A stretch of 64,000 nucleotides of DNA from Streptomyces ambofaciens ATCC 23877 (GTDB taxonomy: Bacteria > Actinomycetota > Actinomycetes > Streptomycetales > Streptomycetaceae): contig NZ_CP012382.1 of NCBI RefSeq assembly GCF_001267885.1, forward strand, positions 4,141,001 to 4,205,000, written 5' to 3'. The translations under genes and the position numbers were made by a program. This document shows positions 41,605 through 50,011 of this stretch, piece by piece. Positions within the stretch are counted from its first letter, which is position 1. Each line of letters starts with the position of its first letter. The notes beneath the pieces were generated by a model. The model was not told where the DNA came from, ran no database searches, and saw only the letters and a list, made by a program, of their open reading frames with translations.

Positions 41605-42614
41605 GCCGGCACCTTCCCGTCCGGGAGCCGGTGGGCGACCGCGGAGCGCACCCGGAGACCGGCGAGTTCGGCCACCACGTCCAGCGTGCGCCAGGTGCCT
41701 TTGCCCATGCGCAGCAGCCCGGGCTCGTCCAGTGCGGTCGTCACCGGCACCGCCGTCGTGGGGCGGTCCGGGCGGGCGGCGGTCAGCGTGGTCTGCCGCA
41801 TCCACAGGGTGTTGCTGTCCTGGCGGCGCATGTCGTCGAGGTCGTAGAGCATGATCTGGGCGAGCTGGAGGGCCGTGACGAAGGCGTCGACCATCGACAC
41901 GCAGGGTTGGTGCGCACCCTCCAGACCCGCGGTGGGCACCACCGCGCCGTCCTCGTGGACGACGGTCAGCGCGGCCTCGGCGCTCAGCGCCCGGTGGTCC
42001 ACCGCGACGTCGCGGACGAGCTGACGCCGGGTGGTGAACCCGGTACCGAAGTAGCGGTCCGCCGCCGGGCCGAGGAGGGCGTCCAGGCCGGCGTACGGGC
42101 CGGAGGCCGGGACCGTCCCCGTGGGCAGGGCGTGGACGACCTCGCACCGCGTCCGCATGGTGCCGACCGCGCAGTCGACCAGGGAGACCGCGCGCCCGGG
42201 TTCCCCGGCGAGCGGGTCGGTGCGGCGCAGCGTCGCCTCGGCCGGCAGCCGTGCGAGGTCCTCCTGCGGGCTGGTGCCGGCTGTGATCCGTACCTTGCGC
42301 AGCCAGCCGTCGCGCAGGTCCGGGACGAGGCCGGTGAGGCACGCCTCGGCGAGCTGGGCGGCGACGACGAGGCCGTCGACGGTGCTGAAGTGGGGGAGCA
42401 GATCGGTGCCGGCCGCCTTCTTCGACCAGTCGGCGGGGTACCTGACGCCCACCGAGGACGCGGCCCGCACGGTCCCGTCCGCTCCACGGGTGAGGCGCAG
42501 TTCGCCGATGTCGTAGGCGACCCGGCGGAAGCCGCGGCCGAAGAAGCGCTGCTCGGCCGGGCCGAGGTGGTCGTCGACGGACGCCACCACGGTCGGTGCT
42601 GAAGTCGGGGTCAT
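41601..42614 (-). CDS. AvrD-family protein
   Basis: A 337-aa protein that I recognise as AvrD-like. [48 protein letters not shown] and [16 protein letters not shown] are conserved with AvrD of Pseudomonas syringae, the enzyme that by itself leads to syringolide elicitors in bacteria (acyl glycosides built from a beta-ketoacyl chain and a pentulose). The protein probably has two hotdog halves as in AfsA. Flanked by a thioesterase and FabH through ATGA overlaps. The recognition is from memory and was not checked by search. Confidence 0.8.
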   Translation of the reverse strand: MTPTSAPTVVASVDDHLGPAEQRFFGRGFRRVAYDIGELRLTRGADGTVRAASSVGVRYPADWSKKAAGTDLLPHFSTVDGLVVAAQLAEACLTGLVPDLRDGWLRKVRITAGTSPQEDLARLPAEATLRRTDPLAGEPGRAVSLVDCAVGTMRTRCEVVHALPTGTVPASGPYAGLDALLGPAADRYFGTGFTTRRQLVRDVAVDHRALSAEAALTVVHEDGAVVPTAGLEGAHQPCVSMVDAFVTALQLAQIMLYDLDDMRRQDSNTLWMRQTTLTAARPDRPTTAVPVTTALDEPGLLRMGKGTWRTLDVVAELAGLRVRSAVAHRLPDGKVPA

Positions 42615-43102
42615 CGGTGCTCCGTTCGTCGGGGTTGGTCCTGCGCGGGCCTTCGGCGGGGCGCCGTGCGCCCGCCCGGTCCGCGCCGGTCGCCGCGCCG
42701 GACGGCGCAGGTGAGCCGCGCCGTGCAGGTCCGGTTGCCGGAGTCATCGGTGATGACGATCTCGTACGAGGCCATGGCCTGCCGCTCGCCCAGGGGCCGG
42801 CACACCCCGGTGACGGTCCCCGAGGAGACCCAGCGGTGGTGGGTGCATGACAGGTCGACCCCCACGGCGTTGCCGCCGGGCCCCGCGTGCAGGAACGCGG
42901 CGAGGGAACCCAGGGTCTCCGCGAGGACGGCATTGGCGCCGCCGTGCAGAATCCCCACCGGCTGGCGATTGCCCGAGATGGGCATGGTGCCCACCACGAG
43001 TCCCGGTTCGCAGGTGACGATTTCTATACCCATGCGTCGGGTCAGTTGTTCGCCTTCGTATGCACCGTCGACCCGCATCGGGCCGAGCATGATGTTCGGC
43101 AT
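42611..43102 (-). CDS. PaaI-type hotdog thioesterase
   Basis: A 163-aa hotdog protein: [20 protein letters not shown] is the HGGxxxxLAET active-site motif of acyl-CoA/ACP thioesterases of the PaaI group; [13 protein letters not shown] follows. The C-terminus has a basic Pro/Arg tail. ATG at 43102 has GGAG 6 nt upstream. First gene of the operon and so nearest the promoter; it may release or proofread acyl-ACP intermediates. Confidence 0.88.
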   Translation of the reverse strand: MPNIMLGPMRVDGAYEGEQLTRRMGIEIVTCEPGLVVGTMPISGNRQPVGILHGGANAVLAETLGSLAAFLHAGPGGNAVGVDLSCTHHRWVSSGTVTGVCRPLGERQAMASYEIVITDDSGNRTCTARLTCAVRRGDRRGPGGRTAPRRRPAQDQPRRTEHR

Positions 43103-43337
43103 CACGGTCTCCGTCTGTTTCCGGGCCCGCACCGGCGGGCCGATTCGAGTCAAACACCGCGACGTGAAAGGCGACAGCCTCATGGCCTGTTGCTGCCAAG
43201 TAGCTGGCGCTTTTACCAAATCCAGGAAGACTTGTTCTCGCCTGGTAACCCGCAGGAAAGATGCGAATGCTTCGGTGCGGGTGCCCATTCGTGCTTGGAT
43301 GGGTGCGGAGTTGAGAAAAGAAAGGGGCGCGGTCTCA
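43103..43337. promoter_or_regulatory. Divergent promoter region of the AvrD cluster
   Basis: A 235-bp gap between the minus-strand AvrD operon and the plus-strand aldo/keto reductase. It is less GC-rich than the flanking genes, especially 43190-43330, as expected for promoters. I could not define -35/-10 boxes or an operator with confidence. Confidence 0.5.
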
Positions 43338-44315
43338 GTGCAGCGCGTTTCGCTCGGCGGTCTTGATGTTTCCGGCATCGGCCTGGGCGCCATGTCGATG
43401 TCCGACTACTACACGGGAGCGGGCAACGACGAGGAGGAGGCCGTCCGCACGATCCGGCGGGCACTGGACCTCGGCGTCGACCTCATCGACACCGCCGAGA
43501 TCTACGGCCCGTTCGTGAACGAGGAGCTGGTCGGGCGGGCCGTCGCCGGACGGCGTGACGAGGTGGTGATCGCCACCAAGTTCGGGCTGGTCTCGCACGA
43601 CGGCGGCGGTCCGAACGTGCTCGACAGCTCACCGGCCAATGTGCGCAAGGCGGTGGAGGGTTCGCTCAGGCGCCTGGGCACCGACCACATCGACCTCTAC
43701 TACCAGCACCGCGTCGACCCGGACACGCCGATCGAGGACACCATGGGCGCGCTCGCCGAGCTGGTGCGCGAGGGCAAGGTCCGGCACGTCGGACTGTCCG
43801 AGGCCGGCCCGGACACCATCCGGCGCGCCCACTCCGTGCACCCCGTGACGGCGGTGCAGACCGAGTACTCGCTGTGGTCCCGGGAGCCCGCCGAGACGCT
43901 GCTGCCGCTCCTGCGGGAGTTGGGCGCCGGGCTCGTCGCCTACTCGCCGCTCGGCCGGGGTTTCCTGACCGGCACCATCCGCTCCACCCGGGAGTTCGCC
44001 CCGGACGACTTCCGGCTGTCCACACCCCGGTTCGCCGAGGGGAACTTCGAGCGGAACCTGCGCATCGTCGACGAGGTGGAGGACGTGGCCCGGAGCGTCG
44101 GGGCCACCCCCGCGCAGGTCGCGCTCGCCTGGCTGCTCGCCCAGGGCGACGGCATCGTCCCCGTCCCCGGCACCCGGCGCGTGACCCGCGTCGAGGAGAA
44201 CGCCGCCGCGGCCGAGGTCGTCCTCACGTCCGGGCAACTGGCCCGGCTCGACGCGCTCACCCCGCCCGTCGGCGACCGATACGCCGAGCAGGACCTGGCC
44301 CGCACGGGACTGTAG
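43338..44315 (+). CDS. Aldo/keto reductase (cluster, copy 2)
   Basis: A 325-aa aldo/keto reductase: [15 protein letters not shown] (Asp, Tyr), VIATKFG (Lys), YYQHRVD (His), and [10 protein letters not shown]. It differs strongly from the copy at 36-37 kb, so the two are not a recent duplication. The GTG at 43338 starts [16 protein letters not shown] 43299 and TTG 43311 are alternatives. It is divergent from the AvrD operon. Confidence 0.9.
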   Translation: MQRVSLGGLDVSGIGLGAMSMSDYYTGAGNDEEEAVRTIRRALDLGVDLIDTAEIYGPFVNEELVGRAVAGRRDEVVIATKFGLVSHDGGGPNVLDSSPANVRKAVEGSLRRLGTDHIDLYYQHRVDPDTPIEDTMGALAELVREGKVRHVGLSEAGPDTIRRAHSVHPVTAVQTEYSLWSREPAETLLPLLRELGAGLVAYSPLGRGFLTGTIRSTREFAPDDFRLSTPRFAEGNFERNLRIVDEVEDVARSVGATPAQVALAWLLAQGDGIVPVPGTRRVTRVEENAAAAEVVLTSGQLARLDALTPPVGDRYAEQDLARTGL

Positions 44316-44345
44316 GACCCCCGCGGGGCCCCGGGCCGGGGCCGT

Positions 44346-45038
44346 TCAGATCCACTGCCGCCGGGCCGCTTCCACCCCCGCCTGGAAGCGGCTCTGGGCA
44401 CCCATCCTGGACATCACGCCCGCTATGGTCCGGCGGACCGTGCGGACCGACAGGCCGGTGCGGCGGGAGATGCCCTCGTCGGTCAGCCCCTCGGCGAGAA
44501 GCACCAGCGCCTCTCGCTCCCGCTCGTCCAGCCCGCCGCGCCCGGGCCCGCCGGCCCCGCTGTCCGTCGGCACCGGCGCGCAGCCCGCCCACACCTGGTC
44601 GAACAGGGCCTGGTGGCCGGCGACCAGAGACCGTCCGCGCAGCAGTGTGGCCGAGGACTCACCCAGTGCGGGGTCCGACGGCACGATCGCCAGATCGCGG
44701 TCGACCACGGCCATCCACACCGGCAGCCGCGGCAGGCCCCGCACCTGCGCGCCGGACGCCGCGATCCGCCGCAGGTCCTCGGCCTGGGCGGGATCGCGGG
44801 CGACGTCCGCCGGATGCAGGACGCGCACCCGCGCGCCACGGCGGACCAGTTCCCCGCTGAGCAGTGCCGCCCGCTCCCGCACCCGGCGGTCGTAGGGGCG
44901 CCGGGGCAGCGCGAGCCGTAACTCGCGCACCGCGCGGTGGTGCAGGGCGTCCAGTTGGTCCGCCACGGAGTCGGAGTCGGTCAGCGGCTGAAGTGCCGTC
45001 CGTGTGGTGTCGGATCTGACGAGCGTCTGACTTTCCAT
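44346..45038 (-). CDS. LuxR-type regulator with TTA codon
   Basis: A 230-aa regulator with a C-terminal LuxR helix-turn-helix (LDEREREALVLLAEGLTDEGISRRTGLSVRTVRRTIAGVMSRMG). The N-terminal part (VRVLHPADVARDPAQAEDLRRIAASG; WMAVVDRDLAIVPSDP) resembles the TrmB-like/phospholipase-D-like module of small Streptomyces LuxR regulators. Codon 40 is TTA (44921-44919), so translation depends on the bldA tRNA. A likely pathway-specific regulator. Confidence 0.88.
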   Translation of the reverse strand: MESQTLVRSDTTRTALQPLTDSDSVADQLDALHHRAVRELRLALPRRPYDRRVRERAALLSGELVRRGARVRVLHPADVARDPAQAEDLRRIAASGAQVRGLPRLPVWMAVVDRDLAIVPSDPALGESSATLLRGRSLVAGHQALFDQVWAGCAPVPTDSGAGGPGRGGLDEREREALVLLAEGLTDEGISRRTGLSVRTVRRTIAGVMSRMGAQSRFQAGVEAARRQWI

Positions 45039-45225
45039 GTCACCATTCCGCAGCAAAAAGAGATACCCGGACTTGGCACGGACCCCCCGTGCAGCGCAAC
45101 CCGCAGTCCCCAACAGGAGGTAAAGATCCGGAATGGAAGGTAAAGAGCTGCCGCTGTGAGGGCAGAATCCACACGGGTCTCAGGCTGCGCCTCAATGAGG
45201 TTGCAAGTGCTCTTCAAGGCTTGTC

Positions 45226-45247
45226 AAGCGGCAAAAACTTGCCGCTT
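45226..45247. repeat. Inverted repeat between two regulators
   Basis: AAGCGGCAA (45226-45234) and TTGCCGCTT (45239-45247) form a perfect 9-bp dyad with a 4-nt spacer in the AT-richer gap between the XRE and LuxR genes. On the minus strand TTGACA follows directly, so it could be the XRE gene's terminator or an operator over a promoter of the LuxR gene. Confidence 0.5.
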
Positions 45248-45292
45248 GCCAGTCATCTCTTTCTGTGTAGAGTTGGTGGCGCACAGGCACTG

Positions 45293-46093
45293 TTACGCCG
45301 GCATCAGAGCCACGAAGCGGGCGCCTGGCCGGTAAGCGGGGAGGAGGACCTGGGCGGTGACAACCAACTCGGTCTGGGAAACATGGGGGAGTGCGAGGCG
45401 GAATTTTCCGCCCTGCCGGAACGCGATGATGCGGGGCCCGGCATTCCAGAGTTCACGACAGACCGGCTCGTGCTGGACACTCGTCAGTAAATCATTGAGA
45501 GTCGGGTCGTCCGGACTGCGAAAGAGCGCGAATCTCAACTGTGCGAGATACAGCGCGGCCTGTTTCCTCCATTCCACTATCTGTTCACGCGATTCGGGGT
45601 TCAGCAGAACCCAGCGCATCAGATTGGCTTCCGGCTCACGGACCCAGGGAAACCACCGGGCCATGAGCGCGTTGTAGGTGATGATGTTCCACGCGTGGTC
45701 GATGAGATAGGCCGGAAACGTCGTCTGTGCGTCGACCAGGTCCTTGAGCCGGCCCAGTCTGCCGCCGTCGTCCGCCGTCCGCTCCTCGTCCGACACCTCG
45801 GCCAGCCGGTACCAGTACAACGCCGTACGTTCGTCCGGTCCGAGGTCCAGCGCTTCTGCGAGCTGGGTCAACGTGTCCAGGGTGAGCGGAACCTGAGCCC
45901 CGCTCTCCAGCGCGCGGTACCAGCGCTCGCTGACGCCCATGCGCTGGGCGACCTCCTTCTGCGGCAGCGCCTTGCCCCGTCCGAGCTTGGCGCCCGCCTC
46001 TGTGCGCCAGGCCCGCAAGAGGTGCGGAAGGTCAGCGAATTCGAGCTGGAATTCCGCTGCTTCGGGTATGTCTGAACCACGCGATTCCGTCAT
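45293..46093 (-). CDS. XRE regulator with MmyB-like domain and TTA codon
   Basis: A 266-aa regulator. The helix-turn-helix (ALPQKEVAQRMGVSERWYRALESG) is near residues 40-95, followed by an MmyB-like ligand domain (LIDHAWNIITYNALMARWF; EANLMRWVLLNPESRE; ELWNAGPRI). Codon 202 is TTA (45490-45488; NDLLTS), implying bldA dependence. Base composition is lower in GC than the cluster genes. The ATG at 46093 has GGGGGAA upstream. Confidence 0.88.
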   Translation of the reverse strand: MTESRGSDIPEAAEFQLEFADLPHLLRAWRTEAGAKLGRGKALPQKEVAQRMGVSERWYRALESGAQVPLTLDTLTQLAEALDLGPDERTALYWYRLAEVSDEERTADDGGRLGRLKDLVDAQTTFPAYLIDHAWNIITYNALMARWFPWVREPEANLMRWVLLNPESREQIVEWRKQAALYLAQLRFALFRSPDDPTLNDLLTSVQHEPVCRELWNAGPRIIAFRQGGKFRLALPHVSQTELVVTAQVLLPAYRPGARFVALMPA

Positions 46094-46262
46094 GTTTCCC
46101 CCGTTCGTGGCATGTCTTCGAACGATCAAACACTAGTCGGAGGCGTCGTCGACCCCTTGGGGCGTGAGCGCGTCCGAAGCCGCGATCACCATGCAGTCGA
46201 TCAACGGGCCCGCATGGAGAACGTGCGGGAAGTCGTAGGAAAGAGAAGGGAAAGCGATTGCC

Positions 46263-47540
46263 ATGAGAAATGTCAGGTACATGTCCAGACGGGTCGTCGT
46301 CACCGGCCTCGGCACCATGTCCCCGCTCGGCGCAGGCACCGACTCCCTCTGGGAAGGGCTGCTCGCCGGCCGTTGCGGCATCCGGCCACTGACGGGCGCC
46401 GAGTTCGCGGCGCACCCGGTCAGGATCGCCGGGACCGTCCCCGTCGACCCCGCCGGGCTGCTGCCCCCGCCGCGGGCACGGCGGATGAACCGGGGCGCGC
46501 TGCTGGCGGTGACGGCGGCCAGGGAGGCATGGCGGGACGCCGGGTTCTGTGCGGGCGGCACCCGGGACAGCGGCCTCGACCCGGACCGGGTCGGGGTGAG
46601 CGTCGGCACCATCATCGGCGGCGCCGGCGTACTCGTGGAGGGTGCCCGTCGGCTGCGGGACCGGGGTGCCCGGGCGGTGCCACCGCTCACCGCGCCCATG
46701 ACCGTGCCCTCCCAGGCGGCGTCCCAGATCTCGCTCGATCTGTGCATCACCGGGGAGGCCCGCACCGTGGTCAGCGCGTGCGCCTCCGGTACGGAGGCCA
46801 TCGGGCAGGCCATCGACCGCATCCGGTACGGCCATGTCGACATCGCGCTCGCCGGCGGGGCGGAGGCCGCCGTGACGCCCGAGGTCATGGCCGCGTTCAG
46901 CGCGATGCGCGCGCTGTCCGCCCGTAACGACACCCCCGAAGCCGCCTCCCGGCCCTTCGCCAAGGACAGGGAGGGCTTCGTGAACAGCGAAGGGGCAGGG
47001 CTGCTGGTGCTGGAGTCGGAGGAACACGCGCTGGCTCGCGGCGCCCGGATCTACTGCGAGGCCGCGGGCTGGGGCCTGTCGGCCGACGCCTACCACATGG
47101 CCGCGCCGGACCCGACGGGCGGCGGAGTGGCGACCGCCCTGCGGCGCGCGGTCACGGACGCGGGGTCCCGTACCGCCGACGTGGTGCACATCAACGCGCA
47201 CGCCACGGGGACCGTCGAGGGCGACCTCGCGGAGGCGGCAGCTCTGAGCACCGTCTTCGGCGACGCGGACGGCGCCGTCCCCGTGCCGGTCACCGCCCTC
47301 AAGGGAAGCCTGGGGCACCTTCAGGGCGCCGCGGGCGGTGTGGAGGCGGTGGCGACGGCACTCACTCTGCACCACGGGATCATCCCGCCGACCACGGGCT
47401 GCGACGATCTCGACGACGCGATCCCGCTCGACGTGGTCACCAACCTCGCCCGCCCGCTACCCGCCCGCGGTGACCTGGCCCTCAGCAACTCGTTCGGCTT
47501 CGGCGGCCACAACGCGGTCCTGGCCCTGCGGCGCCGGTGA
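46263..47540 (+). CDS. FabF-type ketosynthase (KAS II)
   Basis: A 425-aa KAS I/II enzyme: VVVTGLGTMSPLG at the N-terminus, nucleophile SACASGTEAIG, first His NAHATGT, and KGSLGHLQGAAG for the second Lys/His, then SNSFGFGGHN. All catalytic residues are present. No chain-length factor or second carrier is adjacent, so it is not a normal type II PKS; it may elongate on the cluster ACP. It is last on the right edge of the cluster. ATG 46281 is an alternative start. Confidence 0.9.
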   Translation: MRNVRYMSRRVVVTGLGTMSPLGAGTDSLWEGLLAGRCGIRPLTGAEFAAHPVRIAGTVPVDPAGLLPPPRARRMNRGALLAVTAAREAWRDAGFCAGGTRDSGLDPDRVGVSVGTIIGGAGVLVEGARRLRDRGARAVPPLTAPMTVPSQAASQISLDLCITGEARTVVSACASGTEAIGQAIDRIRYGHVDIALAGGAEAAVTPEVMAAFSAMRALSARNDTPEAASRPFAKDREGFVNSEGAGLLVLESEEHALARGARIYCEAAGWGLSADAYHMAAPDPTGGGVATALRRAVTDAGSRTADVVHINAHATGTVEGDLAEAAALSTVFGDADGAVPVPVTALKGSLGHLQGAAGGVEAVATALTLHHGIIPPTTGCDDLDDAIPLDVVTNLARPLPARGDLALSNSFGFGGHNAVLALRRR

Positions 47541-48321
47541 GGTCCACGGTGGCCGGCGAATCCCGCGCACGCCGGTGACACCACGGCCGGGCCGGGGCCT
47601 CGCGGGCCGTGGCGCAAACGTCCTGCGGTCGGTCCCTGCCTCCGCGCGGCCCGCAGGCCCGTTCTCCGCCGGAGCTGCGCGCTCCGCCGGTTGGGCCGCA
47701 CACGGCGAGACGGCTCACCAGGGTGTGGTGCGGTCGAGGGGCGCCCGGGTGGGCTGTGGATGGTGGAAAAACCGGCCGGTGTGTGAGCGCGTGCACCAGC
47801 AGCTCAGGGGGACGATGGTGCGGGCCTACCGGCCGTGCGGGAAGGCCGCGCCGGTCCACCGGCATCCCGACGAGGAGCGGCAACGGGAGGTCGCCGGGCT
47901 CGACGACAACAAAGAGCCCCAGGTTTCTAATCTGGGGGTTTCACGCGGAGCGGGTGACGAGAATCGAACTCGCGCTCTCAGCTTGGGAAGCGACGGCGCT
48001 TGCGCGCGCGTGAAGCTGCTGACCTGCGTGGATCCAATGTGCTGCGGTAGGCGTGGACGTTCTGTGGCACTGCTGTTGACCGTAGGTGTCCGCTCTGAAG
48101 GGCACACCGTGGGCACGACACTGCGATGTGGACGACCACTTCGCTGATGTGGATTGCTCGGTGTGCGGGCTTGGGGATGCACAGAGTGGCTGACGCGGCA
48201 GTCGCGGTCGCACATGGCTGCCGGGCCCTCGCCTCGGCTCGGTGGGCGCGGCCGGCATCTGATGATCCGAAGAACGAGGCACCTGCGTGTGTCAATCCGG
48301 TACATGGACTACTCTTGGTAC
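47541..48321. other. Gene-free stretch with tRNA fragment
   Basis: About 780 bp without a convincing gene. The first 390 bp have weak coding-like frames with no recognisable domain. From about 47912 the sequence resembles the region downstream of the tRNA-Gly gene (terminator-like CCCCAG/CTGGGG at 47918-47938, then a 45-bp tRNA-identical repeat). The rest to 48300 is of mixed composition and looks like decayed mobile DNA. Confidence 0.6.
47947..47991 (-). repeat. 45-bp copy of tRNA-Gly 3' part (att site)
   Basis: Identical over 45 bp to 49429-49473, covering the tRNA from inside the anticodon stem through the 3' end. This is the usual att core of tyrosine-integrase elements. Identity stops abruptly after the anticodon stem. 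Confidence 0.85.
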
Positions 48322-48324
48322 ATG
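48299..48324. promoter_or_regulatory. Candidate VapB operator (18-bp spaced repeats)
   Basis: GGTACATG occurs at 48299-48306 and again at 48317-48324, overlapping the antitoxin start codon. No ribosome-binding site is visible, so the mRNA may be leaderless. Toxin-antitoxin operons are usually autoregulated through such repeats. Confidence 0.45.
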
Positions 48325-48588
48325 TCCATGAAGCGCACGAACGTCTACGCCGACCCCGAGGACCTGGCGATCATCAAGGAGGCCGCGAAGCGTCGGGGGA
48401 TCAGCGAGGCCGAGATCATCCGCCAGGGCATCCACCTCGCGGCCATGGCGAACAGGGTCTGGGACGAGCCGCTGTTCTCGCGCACCTTCGAGGGGACGGG
48501 CCGCACGCCCTCCAAGGCGGAGGTCCGTGATGCGGTCGCCGACGCCGTCCGCCGTGAGGCCGACTCGAGTTCCGGAACCGCCGCGTGA
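48322..48588 (+). CDS. VapB-type RHH antitoxin
   Basis: An 88-aa protein: MKRTNVYADPEDLAIIKEAAKRRGISEAEIIRQGI is a ribbon-helix-helix DNA-binding domain, followed by a toxin-binding tail (WDEPLFSRTFEGTGR; AVADAVRREADS). It would bind and silence the PIN toxin encoded next and repress the operon. ATG 48322 or 48328; its stop overlaps the toxin start (GTGA). Confidence 0.85.
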   Translation: MSMKRTNVYADPEDLAIIKEAAKRRGISEAEIIRQGIHLAAMANRVWDEPLFSRTFEGTGRTPSKAEVRDAVADAVRREADSSSGTAA

Positions 48589-49028
48589 TCATTGTCATCG
48601 CCGACACGTCCGGCCTCCTGGCGGCCCTGGACTCGGCTCACCCGGAACACCGGGCGGCGAACGAGGCGATCATGGCGGCGGGCCTCCTGGTCATGTCCCC
48701 ATTGCTGCTGGCCGAACTGGACCACGTCGCCACGCGCGAGCTCGGCAGGGCGGCCGCCCTCGGCGCGGTCGACGACCTCCGGCGCTGGATGAGCCGGGGG
48801 CGCGTCGTCATGCCGGAGATCACGGAGGGCCACCTGGGCGCCGCCCAGTCCGTCCGTGTCCGCTACCGTGCGCTGGACCTCGACCTCGCCGACGCGGTCA
48901 ACGTGGCGCTCGCCGCCGACTACGACACGGACGCGATCCTCACCCTCGACCGACGTGACTTCCGGGCCGTACGCCCCTTGGGCCACCACAAGGTGTTTCG
49001 GGTACTCCCCGACGATCTCCCGCTCTGA
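48585..49028 (+). CDS. VapC-type PIN-domain toxin
   Basis: A 147-aa PIN ribonuclease: IVIADTSGLLAALD (first Asp), LLAELDHVATRE (Glu), LDLADAVNVALA (Asp) and ILTLDRRDF (Asp) give the four acidic residues of the metal site. It likely cleaves tRNA or rRNA when free of antitoxin. It sits between the two tRNA-Gly-derived repeats, so it probably came with an integrative element and persists through addiction. Confidence 0.92.
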   Translation: MIIVIADTSGLLAALDSAHPEHRAANEAIMAAGLLVMSPLLLAELDHVATRELGRAAALGAVDDLRRWMSRGRVVMPEITEGHLGAAQSVRVRYRALDLDLADAVNVALAADYDTDAILTLDRRDFRAVRPLGHHKVFRVLPDDLPL

Positions 49029-49030
49029 TA

Positions 49031-49075
49031 CGACGAGAGCTGAACTTGCGCTCGTCGCTCGGGAAGTGACGGTGC
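49031..49075 (-). repeat. Degenerate third tRNA-derived copy
   Basis: About 35 of 46 positions match the left att copy at 47946-47999, including the element-side bases GACGGCGCT (GACGGTGCT here) that are absent from the tRNA gene itself. It directly follows the toxin gene. The rest of 49029-49392 holds no gene that I can support. Confidence 0.6.
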
Positions 49076-49392
49076 TCGGGCAACTCGTGCGGCTCTGGTA
49101 CGCACGGATGTTGTGCAGCAGGGTGGGAACGGTGGTCGCTGAGAACACGTGCAGTCGTGTCTCCACCATGCTGTCCGCGCTACGTCGGCCTCACTTCCGT
49201 GGGGTTCACGCAGGAGCTCTCCCACACCTGTCTGCAGTCGGCCAACTCTGAACGACCTGACACGCTTTTCGGAACATCCTGGTGCGGCCGCGCGCGTTCA
49301 CCTCTGCTGGGAAGCACCGCGTGCGCGGGCCACAGCTCAACCGTCGGGCAGAGTGTACAAACGGTGCGATTCCCTGGTCGGTGTAGACGACA

Positions 49393-49425
49393 AAGAAGGC
49401 CCGGGTCTCTGACCTGGGCCTTCTT
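49393..49425 (-). terminator. tRNA-Gly terminator
   Basis: A 15-bp stem with one G-T pair (49393-49407 with 49411-49425, loop TCT), 3 bp beyond the tRNA 3' end. Confidence 0.8.
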
Positions 49426-49427
49426 CA

Positions 49428-49501
49428 TGGAGCGGGTGACGAGAATCGAACTCGCGCTCTCAGCTTGGGAAGCTGATGTTCTACCATTAAACTACACCCG
49501 C
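49428..49501 (-). tRNA. tRNA-Gly (anticodon CCC)
   Basis: Read on the minus strand: acceptor stem GCGGGTG pairs with CACCCGC, then discriminator T and an encoded CCA. The D arm has TTTAATGGTAGAA; the anticodon arm is TCAGC-TTCCCAA-GCTGA, giving anticodon CCC; the T loop is TTCGATT in a GCGAG/CTCGT stem. It is complete and is the integration target for the scar to its left. Confidence 0.95.
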
Positions 49502-49773
49502 GTAAGACGCCGACCGAGGTCGGTGCCTGGACGCTCCGTCACTCTACCCCATCGTCGGTCCCCGGTGTCCGCGCCGTGGGACCGACGCGCGTTCCGGGGG
49601 TGTGACGCGGCTGCGGAGCGCCGGAGTTGGGGCGTACGGTGGGGGCCCTGGAGAGGGTCCGGGAGGGGCCGGAGTGCCGCCTGGAGAGTCGTCTCTTTGA
49701 TCCCGTACTGTGGCTTTTGTCGTCAGGGTAGTCAGCCAGACGCGGCTCTTGGGGAAGGGACTTGAAGGACTTG

Positions 49774-49932
49774 ATGGATCACACCGTCCTCCGCTGTGCC
49801 GATGGGCACGTGTTCACCGCCGCCTCGTTCCCGATGCAGAAGGCCGAGCGGCTCGGCCCCGGCCGGCTCGTCCGATGTCCGCGGTGCGCGCGGCTGCGGA
49901 GTGCCGTGCCGGTGGGTGCGGTGAAGCGGTAG
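49774..49932 (+). CDS. Small zinc-ribbon protein
   Basis: A 52-aa protein beginning MDHTVLRCADGHVFTAASFP and containing LVRCPRCARLR. The C-x4-H and CxxC pairs form a zinc ribbon. GAAGGAC lies just upstream of the ATG. I recall very similar short proteins in many streptomycetes near dcd. Function unknown; possibly an RNA- or ribosome-associated zinc protein. The stop is TAG at 49930-49932. Confidence 0.75.
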   Translation: MDHTVLRCADGHVFTAASFPMQKAERLGPGRLVRCPRCARLRSAVPVGAVKR

Positions 49933-49974
49933 CACACACCCCGGGTGAGGTTCGGGCGCGCGGCGCGGCGGCGG

Positions 49975-50011
49975 TTGTCGCAGCTCCGCGCGCCTTGCGT
50001 ATCCTCGGTGC
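49975..50011 (+). promoter_or_regulatory. Leaderless promoter of dcd
   Basis: TTGTCG (49975-49980) and TATCCT (50000-50005) with 19-bp spacing; the GTG start of dcd begins 6 bp after the -10, and no ribosome-binding site is present. Confidence 0.6.

Noticed and set aside
41601..42614. AfsA (A-factor synthase) for a gamma-butyrolactone
   Set aside because: The WSKKAAG and AGTSPQEDL blocks fit AvrD better, and no ArpA-type TetR receptor gene is adjacent; the folds are related, so some doubt remains.
37119..44315. Type II polyketide synthase cluster
   Set aside because: There is an ACP and one FabF-type KS, but no KS/CLF pair, cyclase or aromatase.
47541..48321. Several frames of 100-160 codons right of the FabF-type gene
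   Set aside because: No recognisable domain or ribosome-binding site; part is tRNA-derived repeat sequence.
47941..49510. Two functional tRNA genes
   Set aside because: Only 49428-49501 has a full cloverleaf; the left copy has just the 3' part and the middle one is degenerate.
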